A stretch of DNA of 32,795 bases from DATJSJ01 sp035504175 (lineage in GTDB: Bacteria > Pseudomonadota > Alphaproteobacteria > Acetobacterales > Acetobacteraceae), in assembly GCA_035504175.1 (NCBI GenBank), contig DATJSJ010000188.1:1-32795 (forward strand), written 5' to 3'. A program made the translations under genes and the position numbers. The notes beneath the pieces were generated by a model that searched no databases, was not told the DNA's origin, and was given only the letters and a program-made list of their open reading frames with translations. Position 1 is the first letter of the stretch; every line of letters begins with the position of its first letter. Of this stretch, positions 15,647 to 23,698 are shown piece by piece.

Positions 15647-16753
15647 TCAGCCGATCAGGCCGGCGAACCAGCGCACGAAGCCGAGATGCGCGAGATCGTT
15701 CCAGGTGGCGAAGACGAACACGCCGGCGAGCAGCGCGAATCCGGCGCGATAGCCGTATTCCTGCGCGCGCGGCGAAATCGGCCGCCCGCGCAGCGACTCG
15801 GCCAGGTAGAACAGCAGATGCCCGCCATCGAGAATCGGGATCGGGAACAGGTTGATCAGGCCGAGATTGACCGACAGCACGGCGATGAAGGAGATCATGC
15901 TGGCGACGCCAAGTTCGGCGACCTGGCCGGAGAGTTCGGCGATGCGCAGCGGACCGCCGAGATCGGCAGTGCCGCGATGCCCGGTCAGCATCTGCCAGAT
16001 GCCGACCACGGTCTGGCGCGTCACCTCCCAGGTCTGCGTGACGCCGGCGGCGATCGCGGCTGGCGGCGACAGGCGCCTGTATTCGGTGTTGCCGCCGCGG
16101 ATGCCGAGCACGCCGTGATGCGCGCCGCCCGGCTCGATCTGCGTGCCGATGGTGACCGGCAAGGTCACGTCATGCCCGGCGCGGCCGAGCGTCAGCGACA
16201 GCTTGACCCCGGCGCTGCGACTGACGATGCGCTGGATGTCCTCGAAATTGCGGACCTTGCGGCCGTCGATCGCCTCGATCCGGTCGCCCGGCCGGAGGCC
16301 GGCCGCAGCCGCGGCACTGTCGGGCATCACCTGTCCGACCATCGGCAGCGCCGTGGGCTTGCCGACGGTGGCGAACAGCCCGGCGAACAATACGATCGCG
16401 AGCAGAAAATTGGCGGCCGGACCGGCGGCGACGACGATGGCGCGCGAGCCGACCGATTTCGCGTGGAAGGTGCGGCCCGGCTTCCAGCCGGCGCGCACCT
16501 CCGGGGTCACGTCCTCCGGCCGCTCCTGCCCGTGCAGGCGGACATAGCCGCCGAGCGGGATCCAGGCGATCTTCCAGACCGTGCCCACCCGGTCCGTCCA
16601 GCTCGCGATCGCCTGGCCGAATCCGATCGAGAAGGTCTCGACATGCACCCCGCGCCAGCGCGCCGCCAGGTAGTGGCCGAGCTCGTGGACGAAGACGAGC
16701 ACGCCCAGCACCACGGCGAAGGCGACGACGGTGCGGACGACATCAGGAACCAT
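15647..16753 (-). CDS. rseP: Site-2 intramembrane metalloprotease RseP
   Basis: This 368-residue polytopic inner-membrane protein has the zinc motif HELGH (H23, E24, H27) in its first helix, a PDZ domain (about 115-200, with GQVMPDSAAAAAGLRPGDRI), and the third catalytic element FPIPILDGGHL near residue 310. RseP cleaves anti-sigma factors and leftover signal peptides within the membrane. The ATG at 16753 is chosen for its GAGGAG ribosome site; a longer open frame to 16801 lacks one. dxr, cdsA and uppS, which commonly stand upstream of rseP, are not present: a plus-strand glycosylase gene occupies that place, so the operon probably begins here. Confidence 0.95.
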   Translation of the reverse strand: MVPDVVRTVVAFAVVLGVLVFVHELGHYLAARWRGVHVETFSIGFGQAIASWTDRVGTVWKIAWIPLGGYVRLHGQERPEDVTPEVRAGWKPGRTFHAKSVGSRAIVVAAGPAANFLLAIVLFAGLFATVGKPTALPMVGQVMPDSAAAAAGLRPGDRIEAIDGRKVRNFEDIQRIVSRSAGVKLSLTLGRAGHDVTLPVTIGTQIEPGGAHHGVLGIRGGNTEYRRLSPPAAIAAGVTQTWEVTRQTVVGIWQMLTGHRGTADLGGPLRIAELSGQVAELGVASMISFIAVLSVNLGLINLFPIPILDGGHLLFYLAESLRGRPISPRAQEYGYRAGFALLAGVFVFATWNDLAHLGFVRWFAGLIG

Positions 16754-17088
16754 CAGAACTCCTCGTCTCCCGGCAAGTGCGGCATCGGGCACGGCGGACA
16801 AGCCTGCCCGCCCTCAAAGGAGCAGGTTCGGCGGTCGAGGGCAATGACCGGCGCAACACCATCCGGCGCGGTCCGACGACGGCGCAGGCGTGCTCCCGGC
16901 CGGAGCGCGATCGTGCGGAATGCCGAGGCCAAGATGGGGCGGCGGCAACGCCCCGGCGAGGGGGCTGTCGGGACATCACGCGCCGGCGCCCGTGCGAGAG
17001 TGCCCGGCCGGAGCTGCAGTCCCGGCGCCAGCGCGGCACGGCGATGGCGCGAATCCGGCGGCGGCGACGATCGGCCGGGAGCCGCGCT

Positions 17089-17892
17089 GTGACGCAACCA
17101 GGTTCCGCTCGCCGCAACGTCGGCCGGCCCACTGCCGATGCCCCCGACGCGGGTTCGCCGGTCGCGCACGGGTCCCCCGCAAACCCATCGTCCGCGCGCC
17201 GGCCCTCCGCAGGCAGGAATGCTGCCGGTCAGCCGACTGCCGGTCCGCCGACCGCCAGTCCGGCCGCCGCCGCTCCGCGGTGCCTGAGCCGGGCGGAACT
17301 GCCGGAGGAGGCGGTGGCGATGGCGCGCTACCTGGTCGGCAGGCTGGTGGCGCGGCGGCTGGCGGTGCCCGGCGGCGAGGCGTTGCTGCTCGGCCGGATC
17401 GTCGAGACCGAGGCCTATCTCACGGGCGATGCCGCCTGCCACGCCTTCCGCGGCATGACGCCACGCAACCGCTCGCTCTTCCTCGAGCATGGCCATGCGT
17501 ATGTCTACCTGGCGTACGGCACTGCCTGGATGCTGAATGTCTCCGCCGGACCGGTCGGCATCGGCACCGGCGTGCTGATCCGGGCGCTGCAGCCGATCGC
17601 CGGGCTCGAAATCATGCGCGCGCGGCGCGGACGCGTGCCGGATCGCGATCTCGCGCGCGGGCCGGGGCGGCTGGCCGCGGCGCTGGCGATCGATCGCGCA
17701 CTGGACGGGGTCGATCTTTGCCATCCCGGCCCGCTCTGGCTCGGCGACGACGGCGGCGACGGCGCGCCGTCCGAAATCGGCACCAGCACGCGCATCGGCC
17801 TGACCCGCGATGCCGACCGCATGCTGCGCTTCTTCCGCCGCGGCAGCGCCTGGTTGAGCGGGCCGGCGCGGCTGAACCGCCCGGACGGCTGA
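17089..17892 (+). CDS. DNA-3-methyladenine glycosylase (AAG/MPG type)
   Basis: This 267-residue protein carries the complete AAG domain at about 65-262. It removes alkylated and deaminated purines by flipping the base. GRIVETEAYL contains the catalytic Glu (E108, human E125) and the base-stacking Tyr (Y110); H118 in ACHAFRG matches human H136; TPRNRSLF and the YVYLAYG segment follow, then ARGPGRL and the C-terminal SGPARLN. About 60 Pro/Ala/Ser-rich residues precede the domain. GTG at 17089 is preferred (GGGAG 7 nt upstream); ATG at 17044 and an open frame from 16777 are alternatives with only Arg-rich, low-complexity additions. It is divergent from rseP. Confidence 0.9.
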   Translation: MTQPGSARRNVGRPTADAPDAGSPVAHGSPANPSSARRPSAGRNAAGQPTAGPPTASPAAAAPRCLSRAELPEEAVAMARYLVGRLVARRLAVPGGEALLLGRIVETEAYLTGDAACHAFRGMTPRNRSLFLEHGHAYVYLAYGTAWMLNVSAGPVGIGTGVLIRALQPIAGLEIMRARRGRVPDRDLARGPGRLAAALAIDRALDGVDLCHPGPLWLGDDGGDGAPSEIGTSTRIGLTRDADRMLRFFRRGSAWLSGPARLNRPDG

Positions 17893-18101
17893 CACGCCGC
17901 CTTCGATCCGTCCGCGCGACGCCGACACGGTGATGCTGTCGCGGTGCGCGAGCAAGCGGCAGCGTGCTCCGGCCGCAACACTCCTGGAGAAGAGAAACAA
18001 TCTCATCCGCTTCGGCTGCAATCTTCAGTTGAGATCTGTCATCGGGGCCGTCAGCATGCCGCGCGGCGCCCGCCACGTCCGGGCGCAGTGGGGGAGCCGT
18101 G

Positions 18102-19538
18102 ATGCTGACCATCGTGGCGGCGCGCGCCGCGCCCGCGCCGGAGGCGCCGCCAGGCCCCCGGGCGGCCTGGCCGGGGTTGCGCGCCATCGCGGCGCTGGTG
18201 CTGCTGAGCCTGCTCGCGGCCTGTTCCGGCGGCGGCGGGCAATGGAGCGGGCGCCGCGCCTATGCGCCGCCGGGTCCGGCGAGCGATCCCTGGGGCCCGT
18301 ACGTCCGCGAGGCAGCGGCCCGGTTCCGCGTGCCGGAGACCTGGATCCGTGAGGTGATGCGGCAGGAATCCGGCGGGCATCAATATATTGACGGCCAGCT
18401 CACCACCTCGCCGGCCGGGGCAATGGGCCTGATGCAGGTGATGCCCGAGACCTATGAGACGCTGCGCGAGGAATACCGCCTCGGCGACGACCCGTACAAC
18501 CCGCACGACAACATCATGGCGGGGGCGGCCTACATCCGCGAGATGTACGACCGCTACGGCTCGCCCGGCTTCCTCGCCGCGTACAATGCCGGGCCGCAGC
18601 GTGTCGACCAGTACCTGGCGACCGGCGCCTCGCTGCCGAGCGAGACGATCAACTATCTCGCGTCCGTCGCACCGCGCCTCGGCAACGACGTGCCGATGAG
18701 CGGGCCGCTCTCCGCGTTCGCCGATGATGGCGGATCGGTGCAGCCGGTGGTCGCGGTGGCCGCCCCGGGGACCGGATGCGATCCGGATGCCGCCTACGAT
18801 CCCGATCGGCCCTGCGCGCCGGAGGCGGCGCCGGTCGTGACCGCCGCCGCGACGCCGCTCGTCGCCGAGGCGGCGGCCGGCGAGTGCGACCCCGACGCGG
18901 CATACGATCCGTCGCGGCCCTGCGTGCCGCCGCCGGCCGTCGTGACGCAGCCCGCGCCGGAACTGGTGGCCCTGCGCCAGCCGGTGCCGTCCGGCCCCTG
19001 CGATCCCGACGCCGCCTATGACCCGTCGCGTCCGTGTATGCCGATGCCGGCCGCGCCGCCCGCGGCGCAGTTCGCCGCCGCTGCCAGCCATGCGCCACAG
19101 CCCACGCCGTTTGCGACCAGTTCGAGCCTCGGTCTGACCCCTCGGCCACAATTCGCGACCAGCGGCAACCTGGCGGAGCCGCCGCGCCCGCAACTGGCCG
19201 TCAGCACCGCCGTCACCCTGCCGCCGCCGCCACGCCCGCCTGCGATGCATCTGGCGGTGCTGCGCGTGCCGGTGCCGTCGCGCGGCGGCGGATACGCAAT
19301 TCAGGTCGGTGCCTTCACCAGTCCGGCGCTGGCCCGAACCGTCGCCGCCGGAGCGCGCGCTTCGATCCCGGATCTGCTCGGCGCCGGGTATGTGGAGACC
19401 ATGCCGACCACACCGTTCGGCGGGCATCTGGTCTACCGCGCCCGCGTTGCCGGACTCGCCGCGGGCAGTGCTGTCGGGGCCTGCACCCGGCTGCAGGCGC
19501 AGGGCCTTGGCTGCATGATCATCCCGCCGGGGGGATAG
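18102..19538 (+). CDS. Lytic transglycosylase lipoprotein with C-terminal SPOR domain
   Basis: This is a 478-residue protein. A basic N-terminus and hydrophobic stretch end in the lipobox LLAAC (Cys41), so it is probably outer-membrane anchored. The SLT domain (about 65-195) has catalytic E89 in VMRQESGG and the motifs AGAMGLMQVMP and AAYNAGPQRV. A Pro/Ala-rich linker contains CDPDAAYDP(S/D)RPC three times (226-238, 262-274, 300-312) and two PRPQ(F/L)A units. A SPOR domain (about 397-475, YAIQVGAFTSPALA) should bind denuded septal glycan, suggesting a role in cell division or separation. ATG at 18102 has GGGGAG 5 nt upstream; GTG at 18099 is too close to it. Substrate and partners of the linker motif are unknown. 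Confidence 0.92.
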   Translation: MLTIVAARAAPAPEAPPGPRAAWPGLRAIAALVLLSLLAACSGGGGQWSGRRAYAPPGPASDPWGPYVREAAARFRVPETWIREVMRQESGGHQYIDGQLTTSPAGAMGLMQVMPETYETLREEYRLGDDPYNPHDNIMAGAAYIREMYDRYGSPGFLAAYNAGPQRVDQYLATGASLPSETINYLASVAPRLGNDVPMSGPLSAFADDGGSVQPVVAVAAPGTGCDPDAAYDPDRPCAPEAAPVVTAAATPLVAEAAAGECDPDAAYDPSRPCVPPPAVVTQPAPELVALRQPVPSGPCDPDAAYDPSRPCMPMPAAPPAAQFAAAASHAPQPTPFATSSSLGLTPRPQFATSGNLAEPPRPQLAVSTAVTLPPPPRPPAMHLAVLRVPVPSRGGGYAIQVGAFTSPALARTVAAGARASIPDLLGAGYVETMPTTPFGGHLVYRARVAGLAAGSAVGACTRLQAQGLGCMIIPPGG

Positions 19539-19546
19539 GCAAAAAG

Positions 19547-19671
19547 AAAGGCCAGGGGCTCTGCCCCTGGACCCTGGCAAAGGCTAGCCTTTGCAATCCG
19601 TTACTTAAGGAATGGGGGTCTGGGGCCTCAGGCCCCAGCGGGGGTGCAGGGGGCGGAGCCCCCTGGCCTTT
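19547..19671. repeat. Hairpin-cluster intergenic repeat, long copy
   Basis: The element is bounded by perfect 12-bp inverted ends, AAAGGCCAGGGG at 19547-19558 and CCCCTGGCCTTT at 19660-19671. Inside are four hairpins: CCAGGGGC/GCCCCTGG (19552-19570), the uninterrupted 18-bp palindrome at 19577-19594 (GCAAAGGCTAGCCTTTGC), CTGGGGCC/GGCCCCAG (19620-19638) and CAGGGGGC/GCCCCCTG (19647-19665). The third matches 5314-5332 in reverse orientation. It fills the gap between the convergent transglycosylase and pepN genes, and its last base is part of the pepN stop codon. Terminal inverted repeats without an ORF resemble a miniature mobile element, but no target duplication was established. Confidence 0.8.
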
Positions 19672-22310
19672 CACCCAACCATGCGGGACGCCATCTCCCC
19701 CGTCGCAGCGCTGAGCTGCGGTGCCGCCAGCACGCGCTGCAATTCCGCCCGCATCAGCGCCTGTCGCGCCGGATCCTGCCGCTGCCACCGGCCAAGCGGC
19801 TGGATAATGCGCGCCGCGACCTGGCTGTTCTGCGGATCGAGCGCGATCACCACGTCGGCGAGGAACCGGTAGCCATCCCCCGAAGCGGTGTGGAAGGCGG
19901 GCGGGTTGGCGGCGAAGGCGCCGACCAGCGCGCGCACCCGATTCGGGTTGCGCAGGTCGAAATCGGCGTGGCGGTAGAGGGCGCGCACCTGCGCCGGCGT
20001 GTCCGGCAGTGCGGCGCCTGCCTGGATCGCGAACCATTTGTCCAGCACCAGCGCATCGCCGCGCCAGCGGGCGTGGAACGCCGCCAGCGCCGCATCGCGA
20101 TCCGGCCCCGGCACCGAGGCGAGCAGCGCCAGCGCCGCCAGCACGTCGGTCATGTTGCGCCCGGCATCGAACTGCGCCCGGGCCATCGTGACGCCTTCGC
20201 CGGCCGCGACGAGATAGGCCAGCGCCGCATTCTTGAGCGCCCGCCGCCCGATCGAGGCACCGTCGATGCGATACGGGCCGGACTCGGCCTGCCGCGCATA
20301 GGTCTCGCGCAGCGACGGCGCGAGGCGGCGACCGATTTCGGCGCGGGCGAACTCACGCGCTTCATGCACTGCGTCGACATCGGCGACCGGCATCTGGTCG
20401 GCGACGAAGGATTCGCCCGGCAGCGTCAGCGCTTCGGCGGCGAAGGCGGGATCGGCATTGCCGGCGGCGAGCGTCGCCGCCAGCGCCTCGACCAGCCCCC
20501 CCTCCAGCTCCAACGCCTCGCCGCGGCGCCAGGCGGCGACGAGGTCGAGCAACACGCCGGTCGCGTATTGCTGGCCGGAATCCCAGCGCACGAACGGGTC
20601 GCTGTCATGGGCTGCCAGGAAGCGCAGCCGCTCGCGCGCGATGCCGGTGAGCCGCACCGGGGCGGAGAAGCCGCGCAGCAGCGAGGGCACCGGCGGTGAC
20701 GGCACGTTCTCGAAGACGAAACGCTGCTCGGCGTCGCGGAGCAGCAGCACGCGGGTGCCGGCTTCGCTGGACGTCTCGCCCGCGAGCCGGGCCGGCAGCG
20801 CCCGCCCCTCGCCGTCCAGCAGACCCATCGCCACGGGGATCGGCAGCGGCCGCTTCTCCGTCTGGTTCGGCGTCGGCGGCGTCGCCTGGCGCAGCGTCAG
20901 CGTGTAGCGCCGGGCGGCGGGATCATAGGCGTCCTCGACCGCGATCGCCGGCGTGCCGGCCTGGCCGTACCAGTCGAGCATGTCGGCCAGATCGATTCCC
21001 GCCGCGTCCTGCATCGCCGCGACGAAATCCTCGATCGTCGCCGCCTGGTTGTCGTGGCGCGTGAGATAGAGGCGCAGGCCGCCGGCGAAGGCCGGCTTGC
21101 CGATGCGCGTCTCGATCATCCGCACCAGCTCGGCGCCCTTCTGATACACCGTCGCGGTGTAGAAATTGTCGATCTTGACGTAGCTTTCCGGCCGCACCGG
21201 ATGCGCCAGCGGCCCGTCATCCTCGGGGAACTGGCCGGCGCGCAGGCGGCGCACGTCGCGCAGCCGCTTGACCGGACGGCTGCCCTGATCGGCGGTGAAC
21301 TCCTGATCGCGATAGACGGTCAGGCCTTCCTTGAGCGAGAGCTGGAACCAGTCGCGGCAGGTGACGCGGTTGCCGGTCCAGTTGTGGAAATACTCGTGCG
21401 CGATGACCGTTTCGATCTCCTGGAAATCGGTGTCGGTCGCGGTCTCCGGCCGCGCCAGCACGTATTTCGTGTTGAAGATGTTGAGCCCCTTGTTCTCCAT
21501 CGCCCCCATGTTGAAGTCGGATACGGCGGCGATGTTGAACACGTCGAGATCGTATTCGAGGCCGTAGGTCTCCTCGTCCCACCGCATCGAGGTCTTGAGT
21601 GCCTGCATCGCGTGTGCGCAGCGATCCTGGTCGCCGTGGCGCACCCAGATCGCCAGGGCGACGTCGCGGCCGGAGCGGGTGGTGAAGCAGTCGCGGACCG
21701 CGACCAGGTCGCCGGCGACGAGGGCGAACAGGTAGCAGGGCTTGGGATGCGGATCGACCCAGCGCGCCCAGCGGCGCCCGTCCGCGCCGACGCCCTCGCC
21801 GTCCGGGTTGCCGTTGGAGAGCAGCACCGGGCAGGCAGCCGCGTCGGCGGTGATGGTCGTGGTGTAGCGTGCCATCACGTCGGGCCGGTCGGGGAAGAAG
21901 GTGATGCGACGGAATCCCTCCGCCTCGCACTGGGTGTAGTAGTTGCCGCCCGAGGTGTAGAGGCCGGAGAGTTCGGTGTTGCGTTCGGGCGCGATCACCG
22001 TGGTGACCGCGAGGGTGAACCGCTCCGGCACCGCATCGATGGTGAGGCCGGAGGGATCGAGCGTGTATTCCTCCGGCGCCAGCGCCCGCCCGTCCAGCAG
22101 CAGCGCTCGCAGCGTCAGCGCCTCGCCATCGAGGCGGAGCTTGCGGTCCGGTCCCGCATCCGGGTGGCGCCGCATCGCCAGCAGCGCCCGCACGGTGGTC
22201 GCCTCGAGATCGAGATCGAAGGCGAGGTCGACGGTCTCGACCAGGAAATCCGGCGGCCGGTAGTCGCTGCGGCGGACCGGGGACGGCGCGGCGGCAGGGG
22301 CATCATCCAT
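19671..22310 (-). CDS. pepN: Aminopeptidase N (M1 family, PepN)
   Basis: This 879-residue zinc aminopeptidase has the full length of bacterial PepN. It removes N-terminal residues from peptides in the cytoplasm. The N-terminal beta domain is followed by the exopeptidase motif GAMEN (269-273) and the zinc site HEYFHNW with H305, H309 and E328 (in LKEGLTVYRDQEF). C-terminal helical domains run to the end, including QQYATGVLLDLVAAW and a NPNRVRALVGAF segment typical of the family. No signal peptide is visible. The stop codon overlaps the edge of the hairpin-cluster repeat. It is divergent from the ABC transporter operon, across 305 bp. The ribosome site is weak. Confidence 0.97.
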   Translation of the reverse strand: MDDAPAAAPSPVRRSDYRPPDFLVETVDLAFDLDLEATTVRALLAMRRHPDAGPDRKLRLDGEALTLRALLLDGRALAPEEYTLDPSGLTIDAVPERFTLAVTTVIAPERNTELSGLYTSGGNYYTQCEAEGFRRITFFPDRPDVMARYTTTITADAAACPVLLSNGNPDGEGVGADGRRWARWVDPHPKPCYLFALVAGDLVAVRDCFTTRSGRDVALAIWVRHGDQDRCAHAMQALKTSMRWDEETYGLEYDLDVFNIAAVSDFNMGAMENKGLNIFNTKYVLARPETATDTDFQEIETVIAHEYFHNWTGNRVTCRDWFQLSLKEGLTVYRDQEFTADQGSRPVKRLRDVRRLRAGQFPEDDGPLAHPVRPESYVKIDNFYTATVYQKGAELVRMIETRIGKPAFAGGLRLYLTRHDNQAATIEDFVAAMQDAAGIDLADMLDWYGQAGTPAIAVEDAYDPAARRYTLTLRQATPPTPNQTEKRPLPIPVAMGLLDGEGRALPARLAGETSSEAGTRVLLLRDAEQRFVFENVPSPPVPSLLRGFSAPVRLTGIARERLRFLAAHDSDPFVRWDSGQQYATGVLLDLVAAWRRGEALELEGGLVEALAATLAAGNADPAFAAEALTLPGESFVADQMPVADVDAVHEAREFARAEIGRRLAPSLRETYARQAESGPYRIDGASIGRRALKNAALAYLVAAGEGVTMARAQFDAGRNMTDVLAALALLASVPGPDRDAALAAFHARWRGDALVLDKWFAIQAGAALPDTPAQVRALYRHADFDLRNPNRVRALVGAFAANPPAFHTASGDGYRFLADVVIALDPQNSQVAARIIQPLGRWQRQDPARQALMRAELQRVLAAPQLSAATGEMASRMVG

Positions 22311-22615
22311 ACCCGGTTATCGCCAATCGCCCGGTCCCGCGAAAGTCCCGCCCACGAATGCGCGGTGTCGTGACCCCGACCACGCCGGCGCCGGCACGAC
22401 CCTGACCCGGTAAAGGCCGGCTTCCGAGGCAGCGGCAGTGGTCCCGCCCCTGCCGCGATTCTGAGCATGGCGCCCAAGCGAAGGGCAATGCCGTCCCGCC
22501 GACGGGAGAGTCGATCGCAAAGGTCGACGCGACGACCCACCGGCGCTGTGGGGCGCCTGATGCGGCGGAGGCGGCCGGGGTGCGCCGCGGCCGGTCCCGT
22601 AAGGAGGCCTCACGC
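22311..22615. other. Divergent intergenic region pepN / ABC operon
   Basis: No convincing gene is seen in these 305 bases. They must hold the promoters of pepN (leftward) and of the ABC importer (rightward). A 7-bp inverted repeat, GCGGCAG at 22432-22438 and CTGCCGC at 22450-22456, could form a leader hairpin. The AAGGAGG ribosome site of the ATPase gene is at its right end (22602-22608). No clear -35/-10 pair stood out. Confidence 0.5.
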
Positions 22616-23674
22616 TTGCGCGGGCGATGGCACGCCGATTGCGTAGCCGGTGACGTGTCGGCCGATCCCGCCCCCATTCACGATGTCGAACTCGTCGCGG
22701 TCAGCAAGCGCTACGGCAGCGCGCTCGCCGTCGAGACCGTGTCGCTGCGCATTCCGCGGGCGACGTATTGCTGCCTGCTCGGCCCGTCCGGCTGCGGCAA
22801 GACCACGACGCTGCGCATGATCGCCGGGCATGAGAGCGTGTCCGAGGGCGACGTGCTGATCGCCGGTCAGAACGTCACCGACATCCCGCCGGCGCGGCGC
22901 GGCACCGCGATGATGTTCCAGAGCTACGCGCTGTTTCCGCATCTGACCTGCCTCGACAATGTGGCGTTCAGCCTGAAGATGCGCGGCGTCGGCAGGTCGG
23001 AGCGGCGGACGCGGGCGCGCGAATATCTGGCGCGGGTGCAACTCGAACAATATGCCGACCGCCTGCCGTCGCAGCTCTCCGGCGGACAGCAGCAGCGGGT
23101 GGCGTTGGCGCGGGCGCTGATCACCCGGCCGCGCGTGCTGCTGCTGGACGAGCCGCTCTCCGCCCTCGACCCGTTCCTGCGCATCCGCGTGCGCGAGGAG
23201 CTGAAGCGGCTGCAGCGCGAGCTCGGCATCAGCTTCATCCATGTCACGCACAGCCAGGACGAGGCGCTGGCGCTGGCCGATCTCGTGGTGGTGATGGAGA
23301 GCGGCCACATCCGCCAGGCCGCGGCGGCGCGCGAGGTGTTCGAGCGTCCGACCACCGCCTTCGTCGCCCGCTTCATCGGCGGCCACAACGTGTTGCCGAA
23401 CGGGCATGGGCCAAACGCGATGGGCATCGTCGCGGTGCGCGCCGATCGCTGCCGGCTGGGCAATGGCGCCGCCGCCGGGCCGCGCGTCGAGGGCCGCGTC
23501 ACCGCGGTCGAATATCAGGGCGCGGCGGTGCGGGTCGCGGTCGCGATGGGTGGCGGCGACGAGGCCGTCGCCCTCATGCCGGACCAGGATTTCTACGCCA
23601 GACCGGTCGCGATCGGCGATGCCGCGACGCTGACCTGGTCGGAGCACGACGCCCATCCGATCGGCCAAGCCTGA
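22616..23674 (+). CDS. ABC transporter ATP-binding protein, PotA-like
   Basis: This 352-residue ATPase energises the importer encoded downstream. Motifs in order: Walker A GPSGCGKTTT (near 58-67), Q-loop MMFQSYALFPH, signature LSGGQQQR, Walker B VLLLDEPLSALD, and H-loop HVTHSQDEA. A C-terminal TOBE-like domain (about 255-340) is typical of polyamine, iron and sugar importers. TTG at 22616 is chosen because AAGGAGG ends 7 nt upstream; GTG at 22580 and 22655 are alternatives without such a site. Family members transport putrescine, spermidine or related compounds. The ligand cannot be fixed from the ATPase. It is separated from the binding-protein gene by 24 bp. Confidence 0.92.
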   Translation: MRGRWHADCVAGDVSADPAPIHDVELVAVSKRYGSALAVETVSLRIPRATYCCLLGPSGCGKTTTLRMIAGHESVSEGDVLIAGQNVTDIPPARRGTAMMFQSYALFPHLTCLDNVAFSLKMRGVGRSERRTRAREYLARVQLEQYADRLPSQLSGGQQQRVALARALITRPRVLLLDEPLSALDPFLRIRVREELKRLQRELGISFIHVTHSQDEALALADLVVVMESGHIRQAAAAREVFERPTTAFVARFIGGHNVLPNGHGPNAMGIVAVRADRCRLGNGAAAGPRVEGRVTAVEYQGAAVRVAVAMGGGDEAVALMPDQDFYARPVAIGDAATLTWSEHDAHPIGQA

Positions 23675-23698
23675 ACCGGGAGAAAAGGAACGCTCGCC

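Noticed and set aside
18777..19037. Tandem DNA repeats or CRISPR-like array in the transglycosylase gene
   Set aside because: The units are unequally spaced, differ at many synonymous bases and are in frame within a coding region, so they are a protein motif and not an array.
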